64,000 nt of DNA from Oscillibacter sp. 1-3 (lineage in GTDB: Bacteria; Bacillota; Clostridia; Oscillospirales; Oscillospiraceae): the NCBI RefSeq assembly GCF_000403435.2, contig NZ_KE159709.1, positions 563,721-627,720 on the forward strand. Direction: 5' to 3'. Shown piece after piece: positions 25,697 to 33,333 of this stretch. The notes beneath the pieces are model-generated. The model saw only the letters and a program-made list of their open reading frames with translations, was not told the origin of the DNA and did no database searches. Positions within the stretch are counted from its first letter, which is position 1, and each line of letters begins with the position of its first letter. The translations under genes were made by a program, and so were the position numbers.

Positions 25697-28066
25697 ATGA
25701 ACGCAAGAGTGCAGCGAATGAAAGACAAATTGATGAACTCCCGCCCCTGTATCACGGCGGAACGTCTGGTGCTGGAGACGGAGGCCTACCCGAAATTCGC
25801 CGGGGACGCGGTGCCTGTTTTCCGGGCCAAGGTGGTCAACTACATCATGGAGCATATGACGACGCTCATCATGGACGATGAGCTCATTGTAGGCACGCCC
25901 ACCAACCGCTACCGGGGCGCCAATCTCCACCCGGAGTTCCAGTCCAGCTCCTGGTATATCAGCGATATTGATGAATTTCCCGTGCGCGGAACAGATCCCT
26001 ACGATATTTCTCCCGAGGACCGGGCGCTGATTCTGGAGAACCTCAAGTACTGGGAGGGCAAGTCTATGGAGGACCTGTCCAAGACCGCTCTGCCCGCTCA
26101 CATCCGGGAGGCCTGCCAGGACGACATCATCACCGTGGGCCTGCGCAACGGCGTGTCCGGCGAGACTTTGTGCGATCACGAAAAACTTCTTCGTGTGGGC
26201 ATCCGGGGCTATATGGAGGAGTGTCAGGCCAACATCGAAAAGACCCCCGGCACCTGCCGTGAGGACCAGGCCAAGATTGATTTCTGGAATGCCTGCATAA
26301 TCCAGTGCCGGGGACTGATTACTTATGCGCACCGCATGGCGGACGAGGCCCGGCGTCAGGCGGATGCCTGTTCTGACCCCAGGCGGAAGGCGGAGCTGCT
26401 GACCATTGCGGAGAACTGCCGGACAGTCCCCGAGAATCCGCCTCAGACGTTCCACCAGGCCCTCCAGCTGGTGTGGTTCGTCCATGTGTACTTCCACATT
26501 GAGGTCTGCACCACCGCCTGCGGCTTCGGCCGGTTTGACCAGTACATGTGGCCGTTCTACGAAAAGGACGTACTCATCGACAAGACCCTCACGCGGGAGC
26601 AGGCCCTGGAGCTGCTGGAGTGCCTCTACCTCAAGGCCTGTGAGGTTTTTGAGGTGCGGGACAAGTGGTACGCCCGCTCCTTCGCCGGGTATCCCATGTG
26701 GGAGATCCTGATTGTAGGCGGCCAGACCCCGGACGGCTCAGACGCAACCAACGAGCTGTCCTACCTCTGCCTGGACGCCGCCGACGAATTGCAGACCACA
26801 CAGCCCGTCCTGGCGGTGCGGGTCTGGAGCGGCACGCCGGAGCCCCTGATCCGCAAGGGCTGCAAGATGATTCAGGAGGGGCAGGCCAATCCGGGCTTCT
26901 TCAACGACGAAACCGCCATGAAGATGGCCATGGGCAAGGGCTGCACCCTGGAGGAGGCCCGGGACTGGACCATTGTAGGCTGCATCCAGCCCGGTCCTGG
27001 CGGCGGCGGCACCGACGGTTCCCCCGACGCGGGCTATGTCAATATGGGCAAGATGCTGGAGCTTGTCCTGCACAACGGCGTGGACCCTGTCACTGGAAAG
27101 CTCATGGGCCTCCAGACCGGCGATCCCCGGGACTTCAAGGACATCGAGGAGTTCAAGAATGCCCTCAAGGCTCAGATTCTTCACCACTATAACCTGGTGC
27201 GCACCGGATATAATATCATGCAGAGCATCCATATGCTCCGCTATCCTGTCATCTTCGCCGGCATGGTCACCAAGGGCTGTGTGGAGAGCGGCCGATCCGT
27301 TCAGGAGGGCGGCGCCCAATACAGCACCGCCGGACTCTACATCACCGGAGCGGCCAATCTGGCGGATTCCATTGTGGCTATTGAGAAGTGCGTCTTCGAG
27401 GATAAGGACTTCACCATGGATGAGCTGATCCAGGCGCTGGACAAAAACTTCGAGGGAGAGGAGCGGATGCGCCAGCTCCTTCTGAACAAGCCCGCCAAAT
27501 TTGGCAACGACGACCCCCACGCCGACGGCGTCTACCGGGAGATGATGCACTTTATCGCCGACAATGTGCAGACGTGGCAGGACGCCAGAGGCGGCCATTA
27601 CTCCTTCAATATTCACTCCCAGACCACCAATGTCTCCCACGGCGCCGTGTGCGGCGCTACTCCCGACGGCCGTCTGGCAAAAGAGCCCCTGTGCGACAAC
27701 GCCTCGCCCATGATGGGCCGGGACGTGAAGGGCCCCACCGCCACAGTCAAATCCGTGGCCTCCCAGGGGCAGGCGGACTTTCACGACGGCGCCCTCTTCA
27801 ACCTCCGCTTTGACCCCCACGGTGTGGCGGGGGAGAAGGGGCTCCAGTCCATTGAGGGCGTCATCAAGACCTTCTTTGCCAACGGCGGCGAGCATATCCA
27901 GATCAACGTTGTGGACGACGAGACTCTCCGGGCCGCGCAGCGCAAGCCGGAGGACTACCGCGGCCTTATGGTGCGGGTGGCGGGCTACATGGCCTACTTC
28001 ACCGAGCTGGACAAGGAAGCGCAGGACAGCATCATCTACCGCACTGCCCATTTGAAGAAGGTGTAA
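25697..28066 (+). CDS. Glycyl radical enzyme of unassigned type
   Basis: 789 residues of the pyruvate formate-lyase-like superfamily. The glycyl radical site is RVAGYMAYF with Gly763, 26 residues from the end. The active cysteine is C429 in VGCIQPG. Most eliminating and decarboxylating members have Cys-x-Glu here; this one has Cys-Ile-Gln, and it lacks the Cys-Cys of formate-lyases. So dehydratase, choline or isethionate lyase assignments are not supported. ATG at 25697 follows AAGGAGG. The activase gene follows after 9 bases. A cytoplasmic, strictly anaerobic enzyme; the substrate is unknown. The divergent AraC regulator suggests induction by a particular compound. Confidence 0.9.
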   Translation: MNARVQRMKDKLMNSRPCITAERLVLETEAYPKFAGDAVPVFRAKVVNYIMEHMTTLIMDDELIVGTPTNRYRGANLHPEFQSSSWYISDIDEFPVRGTDPYDISPEDRALILENLKYWEGKSMEDLSKTALPAHIREACQDDIITVGLRNGVSGETLCDHEKLLRVGIRGYMEECQANIEKTPGTCREDQAKIDFWNACIIQCRGLITYAHRMADEARRQADACSDPRRKAELLTIAENCRTVPENPPQTFHQALQLVWFVHVYFHIEVCTTACGFGRFDQYMWPFYEKDVLIDKTLTREQALELLECLYLKACEVFEVRDKWYARSFAGYPMWEILIVGGQTPDGSDATNELSYLCLDAADELQTTQPVLAVRVWSGTPEPLIRKGCKMIQEGQANPGFFNDETAMKMAMGKGCTLEEARDWTIVGCIQPGPGGGGTDGSPDAGYVNMGKMLELVLHNGVDPVTGKLMGLQTGDPRDFKDIEEFKNALKAQILHHYNLVRTGYNIMQSIHMLRYPVIFAGMVTKGCVESGRSVQEGGAQYSTAGLYITGAANLADSIVAIEKCVFEDKDFTMDELIQALDKNFEGEERMRQLLLNKPAKFGNDDPHADGVYREMMHFIADNVQTWQDARGGHYSFNIHSQTTNVSHGAVCGATPDGRLAKEPLCDNASPMMGRDVKGPTATVKSVASQGQADFHDGALFNLRFDPHGVAGEKGLQSIEGVIKTFFANGGEHIQINVVDDETLRAAQRKPEDYRGLMVRVAGYMAYFTELDKEAQDSIIYRTAHLKKV

Positions 28067-28075
28067 GGAGCCGCC

Positions 28076-29008
28076 ATGAAACGTGAAACCGCTCTGGTGG
28101 GCTCCATCCAGAAATTCTCCACTGAGGACGGCCCCGGCATCCGCACCACGGTTTTTCTCAAGGGCTGTCCGCTCCGCTGCCGCTGGTGTCACAACCCGGA
28201 GCTGATCGACTATGGGCAGCAGCTCATCCGGATGCCCAACAGCTGTATTCACTGCGGCTACTGTCTGGACCACTGCCCGCAAAAGGCCGTTTATGTGGAC
28301 GAAGAGCGGAAGATTAACATCGACCGGGCAAAGTGCGATAAATGCATGCAGTGTGTGGAGTTCTGCTTTGCCAGAGGACTGCAGGCTGTGGCAAAACCTA
28401 TGACAGCGGAGGAAATTTTAGCCGAGGTGGTCCAGGACAAGGGCTTTTACGATGCCACCGGCGGCGGTATGACAATCAGCGGCGGCGAGATGCTGAGCCA
28501 TGCGGAATTTGTGGCGAAACTGGTGGATCAGGCGGCGGAGCAGGGGATTCGCGCCTGTCTGGATACCTCCGGTTACGGGGACGGCAGCGCACTTTTGAGT
28601 CTGGCCAGGCGGGAAAATGTGACCCATATTCTCTATGATATGAAGTCCATTGACGACGAGGTCCACATGGCTTATACCGGGCGCAGTAACGGCTCCATTT
28701 TGGAAAATCTGAGGCGGCTGGCAGAGGACCCTGTGACCCATGACAAGTTGCTGATGCGGATGCCCTTAATTCAGGGGGTAAACGATACCGCCGCCATCAT
28801 TGAGCAGACCGCCGCATTTTACCGCCGGTATCAAATCCGGCAGCTGACGCTGCTGCCCTACCACGATTTTGGCGTTCCCAAGTCGGGCAATATCGGGGAG
28901 ACCCCTGAAAGATTTTCGCCGCCTGCGCCGGAACGCATCGAGGAAATCCGGCGGTATTTCTGCGAGACTGCCGGGATGCAGGTGGAGGTCTTGGGAGTTG
29001 CAAAATAG
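28076..29008 (+). CDS. Glycyl radical enzyme activating protein
   Basis: Radical SAM activase of 310 residues that would install the glycyl radical on the preceding enzyme. The SAM cluster motif is C31-x3-C35-x2-C38 (CPLRCRWC). A ferredoxin-like insert with two Cys sets (CIHCGYCLDHC and CDKCMQCVEFC) follows, as in activases of the non-formate-lyase glycyl radical enzymes. GGGMTISGGE and MKSIDDEVH are family segments. Starts 9 bases after its substrate gene and ends 42 bases before a strong terminator. Confidence 0.94.
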   Translation: MKRETALVGSIQKFSTEDGPGIRTTVFLKGCPLRCRWCHNPELIDYGQQLIRMPNSCIHCGYCLDHCPQKAVYVDEERKINIDRAKCDKCMQCVEFCFARGLQAVAKPMTAEEILAEVVQDKGFYDATGGGMTISGGEMLSHAEFVAKLVDQAAEQGIRACLDTSGYGDGSALLSLARRENVTHILYDMKSIDDEVHMAYTGRSNGSILENLRRLAEDPVTHDKLLMRMPLIQGVNDTAAIIEQTAAFYRRYQIRQLTLLPYHDFGVPKSGNIGETPERFSPPAPERIEEIRRYFCETAGMQVEVLGVAK

Positions 29009-29050
29009 TCTCCACGGATTTGGAGAACACACAAGTTTTGTTTCTGTGAG

Positions 29051-29078
29051 GCCCGCCGCGGATATATCCGCGGCGGGC
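29051..29078 (+). terminator. Terminator of the glycyl radical operon
   Basis: Perfect palindrome built on GCCCGCCGCGGA with a TATA centre, followed by TTTCTT. The sequence from here to the promoter at 29309 shows no gene; short frames on both strands lack ribosome sites. Confidence 0.75.
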
Positions 29079-29308
29079 TTTCTTGAGCGGCGGTCAGAGG
29101 GGCTTTGCCCACGCCGGGCGGGCCGAGAAAACCGGATTTTCCCCGTTTTCCAGAAAGCGCACGGCGGTCAGCCCATCAATTTGGCGCATGTCAACAGAGG
29201 GGCCCGAAGGGGAAGCTGAAGGCATTCGGTGTCTTCTCAATGGGGAAAGAGGGACATCCGGAGCTGCATTCCGAAGGCCTGCATCCGTTTGGATTTCGCT
29301 GATATGGA

Positions 29309-29337
29309 TTGCATTTTCTTCCATTCTCGGCTACAAT
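29309..29337 (+). promoter_or_regulatory. Promoter of the DUF4317 gene
   Basis: TTGCAT (29309-29314), 17 bases, TACAAT (29332-29337), about 77 bases before the start codon. Confidence 0.6.
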
Positions 29338-29413
29338 AGGGATGCGTGCTTTTTCGCGCGGCAGTGTCCCTGCGCACCTGAAAGGGCGAAAATCAAAAAC
29401 AGCGAGGTAATTC

Positions 29414-30550
29414 ATGAACCAAAAAGAAATCAGCGAGCTGCGCCGCCGCTGGCGGCCTGAGAAAAGCGCCGTCAGCCGGATCTACGGCTGCTTTGTCAAC
29501 AGCGGGAGAAAGATCGTCTCCGACCTGGACGAGTCCCTTGGCGCCATGCCCCAGGAGGAGGCGGAGGAGTATCTGGGCCTTTTGAAAAAGATCCTCTCCG
29601 GCGCCTTGGGCAGGAACCTGATCGACATCGTGTTCTCCACCCAGCAGGTGGCGGACAGCGAGGAGCACCGTCTCCTCTCCGCCCTGCGCGCCAGCGGATT
29701 GAAGGACCGGGAGACCCGGAGCGCCTTCTACCAAAAGGTCATCGACAGCCTGGACATGGGGGACGACAGCTATCTCCTCCTGATGGCCTGCGACGCCTAC
29801 GACGTGCCCCGCAGGGGAAAGGACGGCGAGACCCAGGCAGACGCCTCCGACGAGGTGTTTACCTACATCGTCTGCTGCGTCTGCCCGGTAAAGGCTGGCA
29901 GGGCGGAGCTGGGGTATTTCCCCGGCGACAACGAGTTTCACTACACCGCGGGACAGGTAGTGTCGGCGCCGGAGCTGGGCTTCCTCTTCCCGGCCTTTGA
30001 CAACCGGACGGCCAACATCTACAACGCCCTTTTTTACTCCCGCAAGCCGGACGAGCTCCACCAGGAGTTCATTGACGCCGTGTTCCGCACGGAGCCGCCC
30101 ATGTCCGCGGCGGAGCAGCGGGAGGCGTTTCAGGAGGCGCTGTCCACTCTGGAGGAGACGTGCAGCGTGGAGGTGGCCCGAACGGTCCATGAGCGGCTGG
30201 CGGAGCGGATTGCCCAGCATAAGGAGAGCAAAGACCCGGAGCCTCTGGCGGTGACGGCGAAGGACATCGGCGGAATTCTCCGGGACTGCGGCGTCCCGGA
30301 GGAGCGGGTGGGCACCTTCAAGGAGAGCTGCGATGAGCGGTTCGGCGCGGACACGGTTTTGAGCCCCGCCAACCTGATCGACGCCGGAAAGTTTGAGATC
30401 CGCACTGCCCAGGCCAAGGTGTCCGTGGACCCGGAGTGCAGTTATCTGGTGGAGACCAGGGTTATCGACGGCAGAAAGTACATCCTGATCCCTGTGGAGG
30501 AGGACGTGGAGATCAACGGGCTCCCTGTCCGGTTCGCGGCGGAAGAATAA
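29414..30550 (+). CDS. DUF4317 family protein
   Basis: 378 residues, cytoplasmic, matching the DUF4317 family in its start (NQKEISELRRRW) and in DDSYLLLMACDAYDVP and FLFPAFDNRTANIYNALFY. The family is widespread in clostridia with no known role. AGCGAGG is 8 bases before the ATG. Single-gene unit between its own promoter and a terminator. Confidence 0.85.
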   Translation: MNQKEISELRRRWRPEKSAVSRIYGCFVNSGRKIVSDLDESLGAMPQEEAEEYLGLLKKILSGALGRNLIDIVFSTQQVADSEEHRLLSALRASGLKDRETRSAFYQKVIDSLDMGDDSYLLLMACDAYDVPRRGKDGETQADASDEVFTYIVCCVCPVKAGRAELGYFPGDNEFHYTAGQVVSAPELGFLFPAFDNRTANIYNALFYSRKPDELHQEFIDAVFRTEPPMSAAEQREAFQEALSTLEETCSVEVARTVHERLAERIAQHKESKDPEPLAVTAKDIGGILRDCGVPEERVGTFKESCDERFGADTVLSPANLIDAGKFEIRTAQAKVSVDPECSYLVETRVIDGRKYILIPVEEDVEINGLPVRFAAEE

Positions 30551-30555
30551 CGTGA

Positions 30556-30583
30556 AATCCCCGGCCTGCGGCCGGGGATTTTT
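30556..30583 (+). terminator. Intrinsic terminator after DUF4317
   Basis: Stem AATCCCCGGCC, loop TGC, complement, then TTTTT (30579-30583). Textbook rho-independent terminator 5 bases after the stop. Confidence 0.85.
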
Positions 30584-30673
30584 GAAGCAGATGCAATTTT
30601 TTGAATATGAACAATACCGCATAACTCCGCTGATTTATCTGAGCGGATTCCCGCTTGCCTGCGGACCTCGCGT

Positions 30674-30856
30674 ATGCGGTATCCCAATCCCGCTGCATCC
30701 ATTTCAATCTCTCCCACAGCCTGGCAGACTGATTTTGAAGGTATTTCTTTACGAAAAATCGAACGCTCAGTCAGCTTTTATTGGGATTATCTAGAAAAGT
30801 GCGGAGAAATAGATACAGCGCATCTCTCCGCGCTTTTATCAATGCCGGGAGTTTAG
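30674..30856 (+). pseudogene. Possible 60-codon remnant ending on an element-derived TAG
   Basis: The frame ends ERSVSFYWDYLEKCGEIDTA, then HLSALLSMPGV, and reads more like protein than its surroundings, but there is no ribosome binding site and no family I recognise. Its stop TAG is formed by the TA and first G of a miniature-element fragment. It may be the 3' end of a lost gene. The rest of 30584-30997 holds only this and the element fragment. Confidence 0.3.
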
Positions 30857-30876
30857 GCCATGTTTGAAAAATGGCC
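30856..30876. mobile_element. Internally deleted miniature-element remnant
   Basis: 21 bases starting GGCCATGTTTGAAAAA and ending ATGGCC, flanked by TA on both sides. It keeps one full end and the last six bases of the other, as if the inside had been lost. Confidence 0.7.
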
Positions 30877-30997
30877 TAATTGTATATCCGTTTGCCCCGG
30901 GACAGGGATGCGGAAATGCTTGCGCCGGAGGTGGTTTCATGGTATGATTGTCCTATTCAATTTCGCCGGAAGCGGCGATTCAGGGGAGGAATCCATC

Positions 30998-31753
30998 ATG
31001 AAAGACCAAAAAACCCTGGCGTACATCAACCTTTTCGCCATTCTGGGAGCTCTGCCCTATCTCTGCGACCTGGACAAAAAGTCGGCTCAGCTGATAGAAA
31101 ACGCCAGCGTCTCCGTGGGCTTTGCCGTGAAGGGCGGCCCCGCCGCCACCCTCTTTTTCGGCGGCGGGCGGTGCCGCATGGCCCCCGGCACGGACCGCTG
31201 CCAGGTAAAGCTGCCCTTCTCCTCCTGCGGGAAGTTCAACGGCCTCATTGACGGGACTGTGACGCCCATCCCCACCAAGGGGATTACCAAGGCGGGCTTC
31301 CTCATGGGCCCCTTCACAAAGCTGACGGACCGGCTGACCACATTTCTGCGGCCCGCCCCCGGCGCCCTGGACGACCCGGAGTTCTTCCGGATTTCCACTA
31401 CGCTGATGTTCCACGTCATTGCCGAGGCCGCCGCCCAGATCGCAAATGAAGATCCCATCGGCCAATGCTCCGCCGCCAGCATTGTGGACGGCACGGCGAA
31501 GCTGTCCATTCAGGACGGCCCCGGCGCGGCGCTGCGCTGCCGGAACCACAGGCTTCTCACCGTCCACTCCGCGCCGGAGAAGTTCCTGTCGTACATGGAG
31601 TTTGAGAATATGCATGTGGCCCGGGACCTCTTCGACGGAAAACTCAACGCCATCGCCGCCGTGGGCCTGGGACAGGTCCGCATTGGCGGCATGATCTCCC
31701 AGATCGACAACATCAACCGTATCCTGGACCGGGTGGCGGTCTATCTCGCCTAG
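30998..31753 (+). CDS. SCP2-like protein of unknown role
   Basis: 251 residues, no signal or membrane segment. A central region (SVSVGFAVKGGPAATLFF, GRCRMAPG, then CGKFNGLIDGTVTPIP) has the strand pattern and glycines of sterol-carrier-protein-2-like lipid-binding domains; this is a tentative fold reading. ATG at 30998 has GGGGAGGA upstream. Its TAG stop is made by the TA and G of the miniature-element end that follows. The aminotransferase gene begins 78 bases later, so the two are probably functionally paired. Confidence 0.65.
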   Translation: MKDQKTLAYINLFAILGALPYLCDLDKKSAQLIENASVSVGFAVKGGPAATLFFGGGRCRMAPGTDRCQVKLPFSSCGKFNGLIDGTVTPIPTKGITKAGFLMGPFTKLTDRLTTFLRPAPGALDDPEFFRISTTLMFHVIAEAAAQIANEDPIGQCSAASIVDGTAKLSIQDGPGAALRCRNHRLLTVHSAPEKFLSYMEFENMHVARDLFDGKLNAIAAVGLGQVRIGGMISQIDNINRILDRVAVYLA

Positions 31754-31792
31754 GCCGTGTTTGAAAAGTGACAAAACGCCCCACCGGCGGCA
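31753..31792 (+). mobile_element. Miniature-element left-end fragment
   Basis: Begins GGCCGTGTTTGAAAAGTG, followed by ACAAAACGCCCCACCGGCGG; similarity fades after about 40 bases and no right end is found. TA (31751-31752) precedes it and forms the stop of the upstream gene. Confidence 0.65.
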
Positions 31793-31831
31793 GCGGAACA
31801 TAGTTTTATGCAGGATAAGAAAGGACAAAGG

Positions 31832-33082
31832 ATGAATATCAACGATTATTCCAAGAGCCGGGAGGCCTATCTTCGGGCCTGCAGGGTGATCCCCTCCGGC
31901 ATTTACGGCCACCAGGGGCCCGCCGAGGGCTGCTACACCCCCGTGGAGGCCTGGCCCCTGTTCTCCCAGCGGGCAAAGGGGGCCTATTTCTGGGACCTGG
32001 ACGGCAACCGCATGATCGACTATATGTGCGGCTACGGCCCCAATATCCTGGGCTACGGCGACCCGGATGTGGACGCCGCCGCCGCGGCGCAGCGGGAGCT
32101 GGAGGACTGCGTGACGGTTCCCTCCACCAAGATGATTGAGTTTGCCGAGCTGCTGGTGGACACCGTCGCCAGCGCGGACTGGGCCTTCTTCGCCAAGAAC
32201 GGCGGCGATGTGACCACCCTGGCCATTCTTACCGCCCGGGCCCATACCCGCCGGAAGAAGATCGTCTTTTTCAAGGGCTACTACCACGGCGTGGATGCCT
32301 GGGCCCAGAAGAAGGACTACTCCGGCATTCTGGAAGAGGACGTGATGCACAACCTCTACGTGGACTGGAACGACGCCGACGCACTGGGGGAGCTGTTTGA
32401 CCGCTATAAGGGCGAGATCGCCGCCGTAATCAGCCAGCCCTACATGCACGGCAACTTTGTGGACAACGAGCTGCCCGCCGAGGGTTTTTGGCAGAAGGTC
32501 CGCAAGCTCTGCACCGACAATGAGGCGCTGCTGATTATTGACGACGTGCGGGCGGGCTTCCGGCTGGATCTCCGGGGCAGCGACCATTTCTTTGGCTTTG
32601 AGGCGGACCTGATCTGCTTCTGTAAAGCCCTGGCCAACGGCTACAACGTCTCCGCCCTCTGCGGCAAGGAGTTTTTGAAGGGCACTGTCTCCGGTATCAG
32701 CTACACCGGCAGCTACTGGCTCTCCGCCGTGCCCTTCGCCGCCGGCATCGCCTGCATAGAGAAGATGAAGCGGCTGGATCTGCCGAGGGTTCTGGACGAG
32801 AAGGGCCGAAAGCTGCGCCAGGGCCTTCTGGCCGCGGGGGAGAAGTACGGCTTCGATCTCCATGTATCCGGCATGCCGAGCCTTTTCTACCTGCGTCTGG
32901 CGGACGACCCCAGCCTGATGCTCCATCAGGAGTGGATTGCCGAGTGTGTGAAGCGGGGCGTGTTCTTCACCACACATCACAATCACTTCCTGAACTACGC
33001 CCTGTCAGATGAAGACATCGCCCAGACCATTGCCGTGGCGGACGAGGCGTTTGCCCTGCTCCGGGACCGCCACCCGCAGTAA
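31832..33082 (+). CDS. Class III aminotransferase, glutamate-1-semialdehyde aminomutase-like
   Basis: 416 residues, PLP-dependent. The Schiff-base lysine is K265 (CKALANGY), the cofactor aspartate is in LLIIDDVRAGFR, and YYHGVD is the phosphate-side loop. The overall plan follows HemL, including the N-terminal SIPSGIYG-like gate (VIPSGIYGHQG). No other haem-synthesis gene is nearby, so a related aminotransfer on a small keto or semialdehyde substrate is as likely as tetrapyrrole synthesis. ATG at 31832 with AAAGGA upstream. Followed by a very strong terminator. Confidence 0.85.
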   Translation: MNINDYSKSREAYLRACRVIPSGIYGHQGPAEGCYTPVEAWPLFSQRAKGAYFWDLDGNRMIDYMCGYGPNILGYGDPDVDAAAAAQRELEDCVTVPSTKMIEFAELLVDTVASADWAFFAKNGGDVTTLAILTARAHTRRKKIVFFKGYYHGVDAWAQKKDYSGILEEDVMHNLYVDWNDADALGELFDRYKGEIAAVISQPYMHGNFVDNELPAEGFWQKVRKLCTDNEALLIIDDVRAGFRLDLRGSDHFFGFEADLICFCKALANGYNVSALCGKEFLKGTVSGISYTGSYWLSAVPFAAGIACIEKMKRLDLPRVLDEKGRKLRQGLLAAGEKYGFDLHVSGMPSLFYLRLADDPSLMLHQEWIAECVKRGVFFTTHHNHFLNYALSDEDIAQTIAVADEAFALLRDRHPQ

Positions 33083-33090
33083 ACCGCGCA

Positions 33091-33134
33091 GAGAAGCAGG
33101 GGCGGACCGCGGCAGCGGTCCGCCCCTGCTTCTC
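33091..33134 (+). terminator. Terminator with 20-base perfect stem
   Basis: Stem 33091-33110 pairs exactly with 33115-33134 around a GGCA loop, followed by CTTC and A-rich sequence. Ends the SCP2-like/aminotransferase unit. Confidence 0.75.
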
Positions 33135-33149
33135 CTTCAAAAATGGGCA

Positions 33150-33179
33150 TTGACTTTTCAGACTTTTAAGTGTTATAGT
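33150..33179 (+). promoter_or_regulatory. Promoter of the MATE gene
   Basis: TTGACT (33150-33155), 18 bases, TATAGT (33174-33179). Transcription would begin about 33186, at the first base of the structured leader. Confidence 0.7.
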
Positions 33180-33185
33180 AAATAT

Positions 33186-33240
33186 GCAACGTGTAGCGTC
33201 ACCGCATAAATCCGGTTGACCGCTGCGCGTTGCTTTTTTA
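33186..33240 (+). ncRNA. Probable guanidine-IV (mepA) riboswitch with terminator
   Basis: A short leader directly at the predicted start of transcription. GCAACG (33186-33191) pairs with CGTTGC (33228-33233), which runs into TTTTTT, and an inner hairpin pairs AGCG with CGCT and TCACCG with CGGTTGA around CATAAATC. The CACCG and AATCCGGT segments and the position before a MATE pump gene match what I recall of the mepA motif, a guanidine-sensing transcriptional switch. Aptamer and terminator share bases, as expected for an on-switch. Motif recall is from memory and needs a covariance-model check. Confidence 0.6.
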
Positions 33241-33333
33241 TTTGTTCCCCAATTTCAGCCGAAAACGCGCGGCCGGAGAACACCAGTCCATTTTTCCATC
33301 CGTGGGTTTTCTCGTGTTTAGGAGGTAATCAGC

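Noticed and set aside
25697..28066. Pyruvate formate-lyase as the name of the glycyl radical enzyme
   Set aside because: It lacks the adjacent Cys-Cys pair, and its activase has the ferredoxin-like insert that formate-lyase activases lack.
26738..28282. 514-codon open frame on the minus strand opposite the glycyl radical enzyme
   Set aside because: Antisense shadow of a well-supported gene; composition is Gly/His/Leu-rich with no motif and no ribosome binding site.
30980..32986. 668-codon minus-strand open frame
   Set aside because: Spans the antisense of two plus-strand genes and an element fragment; long antisense frames are expected at this GC content.
31832..33082. hemL as a firm gene name
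   Set aside because: Similarity is to the class III fold and HemL outline; no haem genes are nearby and the partner protein is unrelated to tetrapyrrole synthesis.
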